Of a stretch of DNA of 64,000 nucleotides, positions 51,405 to 59,960 are shown piece by piece. Position 1 is the stretch's first letter, and each line of letters begins with the position of its first letter. The DNA comes from Sphingomonas sp. BAUL-RG-20F-R05-02 (GTDB lineage Bacteria > Pseudomonadota > Alphaproteobacteria > Sphingomonadales > Sphingomonadaceae), in assembly GCF_022662305.1 (NCBI RefSeq), contig NZ_JAKNQH010000005.1, positions 248,001 through 312,000 of the forward strand, in the 5' to 3' direction. Under the pieces are notes generated by a model, which was given only the letters and a program-made list of their open reading frames with translations, searched no databases and was not told the origin of the DNA. Made by a program: the position numbers and the translations under genes.

Positions 51405-52561
51405 GCAAACCCCGTCACTTCGTCCTCGCTGCGGGCGGTACGGGCGGCCACATGGTCCCCGCCGCCGCGCTTGCGGCAGAACTGATCCGGCGCGGTCATT
51501 ACGTCGCGCTGGTCAGCGACGAGCGCGGCGTACGCTTTCCCGATCTGTTCGAGGGCATCCAGACGCATATCCTGCCAGCCGGGCGGCTGGGCGGTGGTCC
51601 GCTCGGCTACGTACGCGCGGCGCGTGAGATGTGGCGCGGCCGCGCGATGGCGGTGGAACTCTACAAGACGTTTCGTCCGGCGGCGGTGATCGGCTTTGGC
51701 GGTTACCCCGCGTTGCCCGCGCTGCTGGCGGCCTTCAACCAGAAGATCCCGACCGCGATCCACGAACAGAATGCGGTGCTGGGCCGGGTCAACCGGCTGG
51801 TGGCGGGCAAGGTCAATGCGATCGCCACATCCTACGCCAAGGTCGAGCGGCTCAAGCCGGCGCTGAACGACAAGACCCGTCTGATCGGCAATCCGGTACG
51901 CGACTCGGTCATCGCGATCCGCGCCAAACCGTATCCCCTGCTGGAGGAAGACGGCATCTTTCGCGTGCTGGTGACCGGCGGCAGCCAGGGCGCGAGCGTG
52001 CTGAGCAAGGTGGTGCCGGATGGGTTGTCGATGTTGCCGGTCGCGTTCCGCCGCCGCTTGCAGGTGACGCACCAGGCGCGCGTCGAGGATATCGAGGCGT
52101 GTCGCGCCAAGTACAAGGAACTCGATATCGCCGCCGACCTTGCCACGTACCTTCCCGATCTGCCCGAGCATCTGGCGTGGTCGCATCTCGTCATCGCGCG
52201 CGCCGGCGCCTCGACGCTGTCCGAACTGACCTGCGCTGGCCGCCCCGCCATCCTCGTCCCGCTGCCGAGCGCGACCGACGACCACCAGACCGTCAACGCC
52301 CGCGAGATGACTGCGGCGGGCGGTGCGCGCACGATCGATCAACGCAGCTTCACCGCGCCGGAACTCGCCAAGCAGATGCAGCGGCTCGGTCTCGATCCCG
52401 AAGCGCTCCAGAATGCGGCGACGCGTGCGCGCGGCTGTGGCCGGCCCGATGCGGCGCGTGACCTCGCCGATCTGGTCGAGAGCCTGGGCGAAACGAAGGG
52501 GGAGTTGCCGATCGGCGTGCCGCTGCCCGTCAAATTCCGGAACAAGGTAGCTATGGCATGA
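51401..52561 (+). CDS. murG: Lipid I:UDP-GlcNAc transferase
   Basis: 386 residues. [18 protein letters not shown] (first G-loop, about 8-25), [24 protein letters not shown] (key EQN), [14 protein letters not shown] (second G-loop), [10 protein letters not shown] and [14 protein letters not shown] are the MurG signatures of the GT28 family. It adds GlcNAc to lipid I on the inner membrane, giving lipid II. The last residues KFRNKVAMA extend slightly beyond the common core. Four-base overlaps with ftsW and murC. Confidence 0.97.
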   Translation: MSKPRHFVLAAGGTGGHMVPAAALAAELIRRGHYVALVSDERGVRFPDLFEGIQTHILPAGRLGGGPLGYVRAAREMWRGRAMAVELYKTFRPAAVIGFGGYPALPALLAAFNQKIPTAIHEQNAVLGRVNRLVAGKVNAIATSYAKVERLKPALNDKTRLIGNPVRDSVIAIRAKPYPLLEEDGIFRVLVTGGSQGASVLSKVVPDGLSMLPVAFRRRLQVTHQARVEDIEACRAKYKELDIAADLATYLPDLPEHLAWSHLVIARAGASTLSELTCAGRPAILVPLPSATDDHQTVNAREMTAAGGARTIDQRSFTAPELAKQMQRLGLDPEALQNAATRARGCGRPDAARDLADLVESLGETKGELPIGVPLPVKFRNKVAMA

Positions 52562-53961
52562 GGGGTGTCGCAACCGACATCGGCACGATCCACTTCGTCG
52601 GCATCGGCGGCATCGGCATGTCGGGCATCGCCGAGGTGATGAAGAACCTCGGGTATAACGTGCAGGGTTCGGACGTGGCCGAAGGCTATGTGGTGGAGGG
52701 CTTGCGCGCGAAAGGCATTCCGGTCGCGATCGGCCACACGGCGGAGAACCTTGGCGACGCGGCGGTGATCGTCACCTCCACCGCGATCAAACGCGGCAAC
52801 CCCGAGGTTGAAGCGGCGCTCGCCAACCGCGTGCCGGTGGTGCGCCGCGCCGAGATGCTCGCCGAGTTGATGCGGCTGAAATCCACCGTCGCGGTGGCGG
52901 GCACCCACGGCAAGACCACCACCACCTCGATGGTGGCGGCGCTGCTCGATGCCGGTGGCGTCGACCCGACCGTCATCAACGGCGGCATCATCAACAGCTA
53001 CGGCTCGAACGCGCGATTGGGCGCGAGCGACTGGATGGTGGTCGAAGCGGACGAGAGCGACGGCAGTTTCCTGCGGCTCGACGGCACGATCGCAGTAGTG
53101 ACCAACATCGACCCCGAGCATCTCGATCACTACGGTTCGTTCGACAAGGTCAAGGATGCGTTCGTCGAGTTCGTCGAGAACGTGCCGTTCTACGGCGCGG
53201 CGCTGCTGTGCCTCGATCACCCTGAGGTGCAGGGCATCCTGCCGCGCGTGCGCGACCGGCGCGTCGTCACCTATGGTTTCTCGACGCAGGCGGATGTGCG
53301 CGGCGTTAACGTGCAGCCGATCCCGGGCGGCAACCGTTTCGAGACGATCGTCCGGCAGCGCGACGGCACGACGCGTTCGATCGAGGGGATCGAACTGCCG
53401 ATGCCCGGTCGGCACAACGTGCAGAACGCGCTCGCCGCGATCGGCGTGGCGCTGGAACTCGGCATCGATGATGCCACCATCCAGCAGGGTTTCGCGAAGT
53501 TCGACGGCGTGAAGCGACGCTTTACCAAGGTTGGCGAGACCGGCGGGGTGACGGTGATCGACGATTACGGTCATCACCCGGTCGAGATCCGTGCGGTACT
53601 GGCGGCGGCGCGCGAGGGCGTGGAGAACCGCGTGATCGCGGTGGTGCAGCCGCATCGATACTCGCGGCTCGGCAATCTGATGGAGGAGTTCCAGGGCGCG
53701 TTCAACGATGCCGACATGGTGTATGTCGCGCCGGTGTATGCGGCCGGCGAGGCGCCGATCGAGGGTGTCGATGCCCAGACCTTGGTCGAGGGGCTGCAGC
53801 GCCGCGGCCACCGCTCCGCCGCGACGGTCGCCGATGCCGATGCGCTGGCGACGACGCTCGCGGGCGTGGTGCAGCCGGGCGATATGGTGGTGTGCCTGGG
53901 GGCTGGGGATATTACGAAGTGGGCGGCGGGACTCGCACCTGCTATCGAAGCGTTAAGATGA
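52558..53961 (+). CDS. murC: UDP-MurNAc:L-alanine ligase
   Basis: 467 residues. [17 protein letters not shown] (N-terminal Rossmann fold; key GIGGIGMSG), [13 protein letters not shown], the ATP loop [13 protein letters not shown] (about 116-128), [35 protein letters not shown] and [11 protein letters not shown] identify MurC. It adds the first residue, L-Ala. Its stop overlaps the start of a 56-residue ORF by four bases. Confidence 0.97.
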   Translation: MRGVATDIGTIHFVGIGGIGMSGIAEVMKNLGYNVQGSDVAEGYVVEGLRAKGIPVAIGHTAENLGDAAVIVTSTAIKRGNPEVEAALANRVPVVRRAEMLAELMRLKSTVAVAGTHGKTTTTSMVAALLDAGGVDPTVINGGIINSYGSNARLGASDWMVVEADESDGSFLRLDGTIAVVTNIDPEHLDHYGSFDKVKDAFVEFVENVPFYGAALLCLDHPEVQGILPRVRDRRVVTYGFSTQADVRGVNVQPIPGGNRFETIVRQRDGTTRSIEGIELPMPGRHNVQNALAAIGVALELGIDDATIQQGFAKFDGVKRRFTKVGETGGVTVIDDYGHHPVEIRAVLAAAREGVENRVIAVVQPHRYSRLGNLMEEFQGAFNDADMVYVAPVYAAGEAPIEGVDAQTLVEGLQRRGHRSAATVADADALATTLAGVVQPGDMVVCLGAGDITKWAAGLAPAIEALR

Positions 53962-54128
53962 CGAACGATCTGTTCACCCATTCGCCGAAGCTCCAGAAGG
54001 AGATGCTCGACGCACAACGTCCGTCGGCGGCCGATCTGCGTGCGACGGTCGGCGATGCCAGCCGCAAGATCGCCGATGCGAACCTGGCGATGACGGCGTG
54101 GGTGCGGGTCTGGAACGTCTGGCTGTGA
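53958..54128 (+). CDS. 56-residue ORF fitted exactly between murC and murB
   Basis: The ATG overlaps the murC stop by four bases (ATGA) and the TGA stop overlaps the murB GTG by four bases (GTGA). The product begins [17 protein letters not shown] and ends [10 protein letters not shown]. The middle is a charged helix ([20 protein letters not shown]); the tail is amphipathic and rich in Trp (three in the last 10), as in peptides that lie on membranes. I know no family. As with the 51-residue ORF between murE and murF, it could be a true small protein of wall synthesis or a coupling device. Confidence 0.6.
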   Translation: MTNDLFTHSPKLQKEMLDAQRPSAADLRATVGDASRKIADANLAMTAWVRVWNVWL

Positions 54129-55027
54129 TCCGCGCGGCGCTCGCCTTGCCCGAGGTGCGCGGCCGATTGACGGAGCGCGCACCGCTGGCACCGCTGGTGT
54201 GGTTCAAAACGGGTGGAGCGGCGGACTGGCTGTTCGAACCGGCCGATGCGGACGACCTTTCCGTGTTCCTCGCTGGTCTCGACCCGGCCGTGCCGGTGAT
54301 GGCGCTTGGACTGGGCTCCAACCTGATCGTGCGCGATGGCGGCTTCCCCGGTGTGGTGGTGCGGCTCGGCAAGGTGTTCGCCGGCGTCGAGCCGATCGAC
54401 GCTACGACGCTACGCTGCGGTGGCGGCGCATCTGGTATCCTCGTCTCGTCGAAAGCCCGCGATGCAGGCATCAGCGGAATTGAGTTTCTGCGCTCGATCC
54501 CCGGCACGGTCGGCGGGTTCGTGCGGATGAACGGCGGTGCCTACGGTCGTGAGGTGAAAGACATTCTGGTCGGTTGCGAGGCGGTGTTACGCTCGGGCGA
54601 GCGCGTCACGCTGTCGCTCGATGATCTCGGCTATACCTACCGGCACAGCAACCTGCCCGAAGGTGCGATCGTGATGAGCGCGACGTTCCGCGGCCGCCCG
54701 GAGCAGACGGCGGTGATCCAGGGCGAGATGCTGCGCATCGCCGCCGCGCGTGAGGCATCGCAGCCGCTGCGGTCCAAGACGGGCGGCTCGACCTTCAAGA
54801 ATCCGGCTGGTCACAAGGCGTGGGAGCTGGTCGATGCGGCTGGGTGTCGCGGGCTGACCCGTGGTGACGCGCAAGTCAGCGAGAAACACTGCAACTTTCT
54901 GCTGAACCTCGGTGATGCGACGAGTGGCGATATCGAAGCCTTGGGGGATGACGTGATCGAGCGGGTGAAGGCACATTCGGGCGTGACGCTGGAGTGGGAA
55001 ATCCAGCGCATAGGGTCCGCGAAGTGA
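54125..55027 (+). CDS. murB: UDP-N-acetylenolpyruvoylglucosamine reductase
   Basis: 300 residues from a GTG overlapping the previous stop; a GTG nine codons upstream (54098) is the alternative. FAD-binding core: PLVWFKTGGAADWLFEP (key FKTGGxAD), LGLGSNLIVRDGGFPGVVVRL (key GLGSNLLVRDGG), GIEFLRSIPGTVGGFVRMNGGAYG and the C-terminal KTGGSTFKNPAGHKAWELVDAAGCRG (catalytic Ser in GGSTFKNP). The NADPH-dependent step makes UDP-MurNAc. Four-base overlap with ddl. Confidence 0.96.
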   Translation: MIRAALALPEVRGRLTERAPLAPLVWFKTGGAADWLFEPADADDLSVFLAGLDPAVPVMALGLGSNLIVRDGGFPGVVVRLGKVFAGVEPIDATTLRCGGGASGILVSSKARDAGISGIEFLRSIPGTVGGFVRMNGGAYGREVKDILVGCEAVLRSGERVTLSLDDLGYTYRHSNLPEGAIVMSATFRGRPEQTAVIQGEMLRIAAAREASQPLRSKTGGSTFKNPAGHKAWELVDAAGCRGLTRGDAQVSEKHCNFLLNLGDATSGDIEALGDDVIERVKAHSGVTLEWEIQRIGSAK

Positions 55028-55953
55028 GTGCGCCGCTTCACATCGCCGTCTTGATGGGTGGCTGGTCGTCCGAGCGCGAAGTGTCGTTGATGAGCGGCAA
55101 GGGCGTGGCCGACGCGCTCGAATCACGTGGCCACCGGGTGACGCGGATCGACATGGGGCATGACGTTGCCGGTCGGCTGGCTGCCGCCAAGCCCGACATC
55201 GTGTTCAACGCGCTGCACGGCACCCCCGGCGAAGACGGATCGGTGCAGGGCATGCTCGATCTGATGCGGCTGAAATACACGCACAGCGGCCTTGCCACTT
55301 CGGTGATCGCGATCGACAAGCAACTGACCAAATTGCTGCTCGTGCCCGCCGGTATTCCGATGCCAGGTGGTCGCATCGTCAAGTCGGAGACGCTGTACGA
55401 GGGCGATCCGCTACCGCGCCCGTATGTGCTCAAACCGGTTAACGAGGGGTCGTCGGTCGGCGTGGCGATCGTCACCGCCGAGGGAAATTACGGCAGCCCG
55501 ATCGGCCGCGACGTGGCGGGGCCGTGGAGCGAGTTCGACGAGTTGCTGGCCGAGCCGTACATTCGGGGGCGCGAGCTCACGACAGCGGTATTGGGCGGCC
55601 AAGCGCTTGGTGTGACCGAGTTGAAGCCCAAGAACGGCTGGTACGATTTCGATGCGAAATACACCGATGGCCTGACCGAGCATGTCTGTCCCGCGCAGAT
55701 CCCCGATGACATCGCCGAGGCGTGCAAGCGTATCGCGCTCGCCGCGCACCGTGTGCTGGGCTGCAAGGGCGCGTCGCGATCGGATTTCCGCTGGGATGAC
55801 GAGCGCGGCATCGACGGGCTGTTCCTGCTTGAGGTGAACACCCAGCCCGGCATGACGCCGCTCAGCCTCGTGCCGGAACAGGCGCGGCACCTCGGCATGA
55901 GCTATGCCGACCTGGTGCAGGCGATCGTGGATGAGGCACTAGCCGAGCCATGA
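55024..55953 (+). CDS. ddl: D-alanine--D-alanine ligase
   Basis: 309 residues from a GTG overlapping the murB stop. MGGWSSEREVSLMSG at the N-terminus, FNALHGTPGEDGSVQGMLD (key HGTxGEDG), YTHSGLATSVIAIDKQLTK, PLPRPYVLKPVNEGSSVGV (ATP-grasp; key VLKPVNEGSSVGV), SRSDFRWDD and LLEVNTQPGMTPLSLVPEQA (key EVNTQPGMTP) identify Ddl. It makes the dipeptide used by MurF. Overlaps ftsQ by four bases. Confidence 0.97.
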   Translation: MSAPLHIAVLMGGWSSEREVSLMSGKGVADALESRGHRVTRIDMGHDVAGRLAAAKPDIVFNALHGTPGEDGSVQGMLDLMRLKYTHSGLATSVIAIDKQLTKLLLVPAGIPMPGGRIVKSETLYEGDPLPRPYVLKPVNEGSSVGVAIVTAEGNYGSPIGRDVAGPWSEFDELLAEPYIRGRELTTAVLGGQALGVTELKPKNGWYDFDAKYTDGLTEHVCPAQIPDDIAEACKRIALAAHRVLGCKGASRSDFRWDDERGIDGLFLLEVNTQPGMTPLSLVPEQARHLGMSYADLVQAIVDEALAEP

Positions 55954-56906
55954 CCAGCAAGACGATCAAGCGCGGCACGCCCCGCCGCCCGGTCCAGCAG
56001 AAGCGTCGCAAGGCGCCAAAGACATCGTTCATCGATCGTGCCATCGCCGCGCTGCCGTTCAGCGAGGCTACGCTGACGAAGATCGCGACGTGGACGATCG
56101 TCGGGGCGGTCTGTGCGGGCGTGCTCGCGATCGGTGTGTGGATGGGCATCCCGGGTGCGATCGGCACGGCGGTGGGCGAGGGCGTCGGCGAGGCGGGTTT
56201 CCGCGTAAACAACGTGCAGATCACCGGCCTGTCGCGGATGGACCAGAACACCATCTACAAGATCGCGCTCGATCAGCCGTCCCTCGCGATGCCGTTGGTC
56301 GACCTGGAGCAAACGCGCGAGCGGCTGGTCGCGCACAGCGGGTGGATCGAAGACGCGCACGTATCGCGGCGGCTGCCCGACACGCTCCTCGTGCAGATCG
56401 TCGAGCGCACCCCGGCGGCGGTGTGGCAGAACAACGGCCAGCTCGCGCTGATCGCGGCGAACGGTACCTTTCTGGAGCCGGTATCGGCGGATGCGATGCC
56501 GGATCTGCCGCTGGTCGTCGGGGATCATGCCAACGAGCAGCAGGAATCCTATGATCGTCTGCTTGCCGCCGCGCCGGCGCTGCGCCCACAGGTCAAGGCG
56601 GCGACGTGGGTCGGCAACCGGCGCTGGAACCTCACTTTCGACAGCGGCGAGACGCTGGAACTGCCGGAGGGCGACGATATGGCTTCGCGTGCGCTGGTGA
56701 AGTTCGCGCAGATGGACGGTGTGCAGCCGCTGCTCGGCAAGGGCTGGGTTGGGTTCGACATGCGCGATCCGTCGCGGCTGGTCGCGCGCAAACCGGGCGA
56801 CATCGCCGGCGGGACCGTGCCCACGCCCGCGATCGCGCAGCCCGCCAAACTGAAGCCGGCGAACACGCAGGCACAACAATCCGCGCGCCTGGCGGCGCAA
56901 GGCTAG
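55950..56906 (+). CDS. ftsQ: Cell division protein FtsQ
   Basis: 318 residues. A basic N-terminus (KTIKRGTPRRPVQQKRRKAPK), one transmembrane helix at about 44-66 (KIATWTIVGAVCAGVLAIGVWM in part), a POTRA domain at about 85-155 (FRVNNVQITGLSRMDQNTIYKIA, WIEDAHVSRRLPDTLLVQIVERTPAAVW; key SRRLPDTLxVQIVERTPAAVW), then the FtsQ beta-domain. The C-terminus is an Ala/Gln-rich tail. FtsQ links early and late divisome proteins. 24 bases before ftsA. Confidence 0.94.
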   Translation: MTSKTIKRGTPRRPVQQKRRKAPKTSFIDRAIAALPFSEATLTKIATWTIVGAVCAGVLAIGVWMGIPGAIGTAVGEGVGEAGFRVNNVQITGLSRMDQNTIYKIALDQPSLAMPLVDLEQTRERLVAHSGWIEDAHVSRRLPDTLLVQIVERTPAAVWQNNGQLALIAANGTFLEPVSADAMPDLPLVVGDHANEQQESYDRLLAAAPALRPQVKAATWVGNRRWNLTFDSGETLELPEGDDMASRALVKFAQMDGVQPLLGKGWVGFDMRDPSRLVARKPGDIAGGTVPTPAIAQPAKLKPANTQAQQSARLAAQG

Positions 56907-56930
56907 AGACGGGCAACAGGGGTAACGCGC

Positions 56931-58193
56931 ATGGCGAAGATGGCACCGGAAGGACTGATTACCGCGCTCGATATCGGCTCGTCGAAGGTTTCGGCGATGA
57001 TCGCGCAGAAGGGTGATGGCGGCGAGTTGATCGTGCTCGGCACCGGCCAGCGCGAGAGCCGTGGCGTCAAGCGCGGCTATATCGCCGACGCCGCCGCCAC
57101 CGAAGCGGCTGTGCGCGAAGCGGTCGAGCAGGCCGAGCGGATCGCCGGCACCAATATCGAGAACGTGTGGGTCAGCTTCTCGGCGGGCGGGCTGGTGTCC
57201 GACGTCGCCTCGGTAGAGTTCGAGCTGGGCGGCCACCGGGTCGAGCAGACCGACATCGACGCCTTATTGCAGGCCGGTCGTGACTCGATTGATCCGGCCG
57301 GGCGCATCGTGCTGCATGCGCAGCCGGCACTCTACACGCTCGATGGCCTCACCGGCGTAAAGCGACCGCTCGGCCTCCATGCCGATCGGCTGGGCGTGCA
57401 CATCCATGTCGTCGCGGCGGATGGCTCGCCGGTGCGCAACCTCGGGTTGTGCGTGGCGAACGCGCATCTCGAGGTGAAGTCGATCATTGCGTCTCCGGTG
57501 GCGACTGGCATGGCGTGCCTGTCCGACGAAGAGCGAGAGCTTGGCGTCGCGCTGGTCGAGCTGGGCGCGGGCATCACCAATGTGTCGCTGTTCGCGGGCG
57601 GGATGCTGGTCGGGCTGACGTCCATCCCGATCGGCGCCGCCGACATTACCGACGATATCGCCTCCGCGTTCGGCACGCGGCGTGCTCAGGCGGAGCGGAT
57701 GAAGTGCTTCCACGGCTCGGCCAACGCTAGCCCACGCGACAATCACGAAATGATCGACGTCGCGCCGATCTCGGCGGAGGACGGGGTTGGTGACGGCAGC
57801 CGCATCACCCGTGCGCAGTTGATCGGCGTGATCCGCCAGCGGCTCGATCATCTCATCGGTGAAGTGCGCAAGGCGCTGGTCGAGCTCAAGTTCGAAGGGC
57901 CGGTCGGGCGGCAGGTGGTGCTGACCGGCGGTGGTGCCGAGCTGAACGGCATTGCCGACTACGCCCAGGCGGCGCTCGGCCGCTCCGTGCGGGTCGGCCG
58001 TCCGCGCGGGCTGTCGGCGCTGCCCGAGGCGCATTCGGGGCCGGCGTTTGCGACGCTGGCGGGTCTGGCGTTCTACGCCGCATCCGACCCGGTCGACCTG
58101 CGCGCGCTGTCCCGAAGCCATCAGATGGTGCACCGGCCCAAGGGCTTGGCGATCTTCCGCCGGATGATGGCGGCGGCGCGGGCGAATTATTGA
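56931..58193 (+). CDS. ftsA: Cell division protein FtsA
   Basis: 420 residues; AGGGG lies about nine bases before the ATG. Actin-like fold with LITALDIGSSKVSAMIA (phosphate 1), RESRGVKRGYIADAAATEAAVREAVEQAE (1C domain entry), VALVELGAGITNVSLFAGG (phosphate 2), GADDITDDIA-like GAADITDDIASAF, and VVLTGGGAELNGI (adenosine motif). The C-terminus (KGLAIFRRMMAAARANY) is the short amphipathic helix that binds the membrane. It tethers FtsZ. 110 bases before ftsZ. Confidence 0.96.
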   Translation: MAKMAPEGLITALDIGSSKVSAMIAQKGDGGELIVLGTGQRESRGVKRGYIADAAATEAAVREAVEQAERIAGTNIENVWVSFSAGGLVSDVASVEFELGGHRVEQTDIDALLQAGRDSIDPAGRIVLHAQPALYTLDGLTGVKRPLGLHADRLGVHIHVVAADGSPVRNLGLCVANAHLEVKSIIASPVATGMACLSDEERELGVALVELGAGITNVSLFAGGMLVGLTSIPIGAADITDDIASAFGTRRAQAERMKCFHGSANASPRDNHEMIDVAPISAEDGVGDGSRITRAQLIGVIRQRLDHLIGEVRKALVELKFEGPVGRQVVLTGGGAELNGIADYAQAALGRSVRVGRPRGLSALPEAHSGPAFATLAGLAFYAASDPVDLRALSRSHQMVHRPKGLAIFRRMMAAARANY

Positions 58194-58303
58194 GGATTTA
58201 CGACACCGCCGCATCATTCGGGCTGGAACGCCGGCAGGTGATGGTGCAAGATAGTTAAGCGTGAGCGTGCCGGGTATCTGGGGGGCGCGCAGGAGACCAG
58301 TAT

Positions 58304-59785
58304 ATGAGCATCGAATTTCTTGCGCCCGAAGTGGACGAACTTACCCCGCGTATCGCCGTGATCGGCGTCGGCGGCGCCGGCGGCAACGCCATCGCCAACA
58401 TGATGCGCGCGGACGTGCAGGGTGTCGACTTCTTCGTCGCGAACACCGATTCGCAAGCGCTGAAGCAGTCGACCGCGAACACCAAGATCCAGCTTGGCGC
58501 GAAGATCACGCAGGGACTCGGCGCGGGTTCGCGGCCGGAAATCGGTCGCGCCGCGGCTGAGGAAACGATCGACCAGGTCGCCAAGATGCTCCAGGGCGCG
58601 CATATGTGCTTCATCGCCGCCGGCATGGGCGGCGGCACCGGCACGGGTGCGGCACCGGTCATCGCCAAGGCGGCGCGTGAAATGGGTATCCTCACCGTCG
58701 GCGTCGTCACCAAGCCGTTCGCGTTCGAGGGTAACCGTCGCGCCAAGAGCGCCGATGCGGGTATCGAAGAGCTTCAGAAGTACGTCGATACGCTGATCGT
58801 CATCCCCAATCAGAACCTGTTCCTGGTCGCCAATGCGAACACCACGTTCAAGCAGGCGTTCGAGATGGCGGACGAAGTGCTGCAGCAGGGTGTGCGCGGC
58901 ATCACCGATCTGATGGTGATGCCCGGCCTCATCAACCTCGATTTCGCCGACGTGCGTTCGGTGATGCAGGAGATGGGCAAGGCGATGATGGGCACCGGCG
59001 AGGCCGAGGGCGACAATCGCGCCATCGAAGCGGCGTCGAAGGCGATCGCCAACCCGCTGCTCGACGGTGTGAGCATGAAGGGCGCCAAGGGCGTGATCGT
59101 CTCGATCACCGGCGGTGACGACATGCGTCTGCTCGAAGTCGACGAAGCCGCGAATCACATCCGCGAGCTGGTCGATGAGGACGCAAACATCATCTGGGGG
59201 TCGGCGTTCAATCCGGATCTCGAAGGCAAGATTCGCGTGTCGGTGGTCGCCACCGGGATCGAGGCGGAAGTGCAGACCGCGCCGCCTGCGCCGACCCCGT
59301 CACGGTCGTTCAGCTTCGGCTCCAACCGTCCGGCTGAGCCGACGCAGGCTGCCGAGCCGGCGCCTGTCGTCGCGCCGGAGCCGGCACCGGCACCGCGCGC
59401 GGAGGCTGTGCCTGCGCCTGCGCCCGCTCCGACAGCGACTGTTGCGGCGACCGCACCCACAGCACCAGCCGAACCCGATGAACTCGTGCTGGGCAGTGAC
59501 ACGCAAATGGCGCCCGCCCCGGCTGCTTTGCCGGTCGGATACGGCGATGCGGCTGCCGAACCCGCAGCGGAAGCGCCAGGGCGCCGTCGTTGGCTGTCGT
59601 CGGGCAGCGCGCCCGAGGCCGCTCCGGCCGAACCGACCCCGCCGGCACCGCGCGTGAAGCTGGGCGGTACTTTGTTCGAGCGGATGTCGAGCGTGTCGCG
59701 CGGCGCCGCGCGCGAGGACGAGGCCGCTGCTGACAAGGACGCGGTCGAAATCCCACGCTTCCTGCATCGCCAGAACAACCAGTAA
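58304..59785 (+). CDS. ftsZ: Cell division GTPase FtsZ
   Basis: 493 residues; GCAGGAG lies eight bases before the ATG. Tubulin/FtsZ domain about 15-320: [39 protein letters not shown] (signature, about 107-121), [14 protein letters not shown], and the T7 loop [16 protein letters not shown] long Ala/Pro/Glu linker (about 330-470) follows, as in other alphaproteobacteria, ending in the conserved tail [12 protein letters not shown] that binds FtsA and other partners. GTP-driven filaments form the Z ring. The 110-base space after ftsA may hold its own promoter. Confidence 0.98.
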   Translation: MSIEFLAPEVDELTPRIAVIGVGGAGGNAIANMMRADVQGVDFFVANTDSQALKQSTANTKIQLGAKITQGLGAGSRPEIGRAAAEETIDQVAKMLQGAHMCFIAAGMGGGTGTGAAPVIAKAAREMGILTVGVVTKPFAFEGNRRAKSADAGIEELQKYVDTLIVIPNQNLFLVANANTTFKQAFEMADEVLQQGVRGITDLMVMPGLINLDFADVRSVMQEMGKAMMGTGEAEGDNRAIEAASKAIANPLLDGVSMKGAKGVIVSITGGDDMRLLEVDEAANHIRELVDEDANIIWGSAFNPDLEGKIRVSVVATGIEAEVQTAPPAPTPSRSFSFGSNRPAEPTQAAEPAPVVAPEPAPAPRAEAVPAPAPAPTATVAATAPTAPAEPDELVLGSDTQMAPAPAALPVGYGDAAAEPAAEAPGRRRWLSSGSAPEAAPAEPTPPAPRVKLGGTLFERMSSVSRGAAREDEAAADKDAVEIPRFLHRQNNQ

Positions 59786-59791
59786 TACGAC

Positions 59792-59823
59792 GCACGGCAC
59801 GCCCGGCAGCGGGCGTGCCGTGT
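59792..59823 (+). terminator. Hairpin after ftsZ
   Basis: ACGGCACGCCCG (59794-59805) pairs perfectly with CGGGCGTGCCGT (59810-59821) around GCAG, with a further pair or two outside. It starts seven bases past the ftsZ stop and marks the end of the division cluster. No T-tract. Confidence 0.7.
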
Positions 59824-59960
59824 CGTCCGCCTGCGTCGGACGGTCGCAAGGGAGTTTCGTTCACGCCGCTTTCTGTCTAGGTTCGGCCTGACTCAACCGG
59901 GGCTCTTCCCGATCGTTCGTGATCCGCACCGGTGCGAACGAAGTAGGTGGTTCAACCCAC

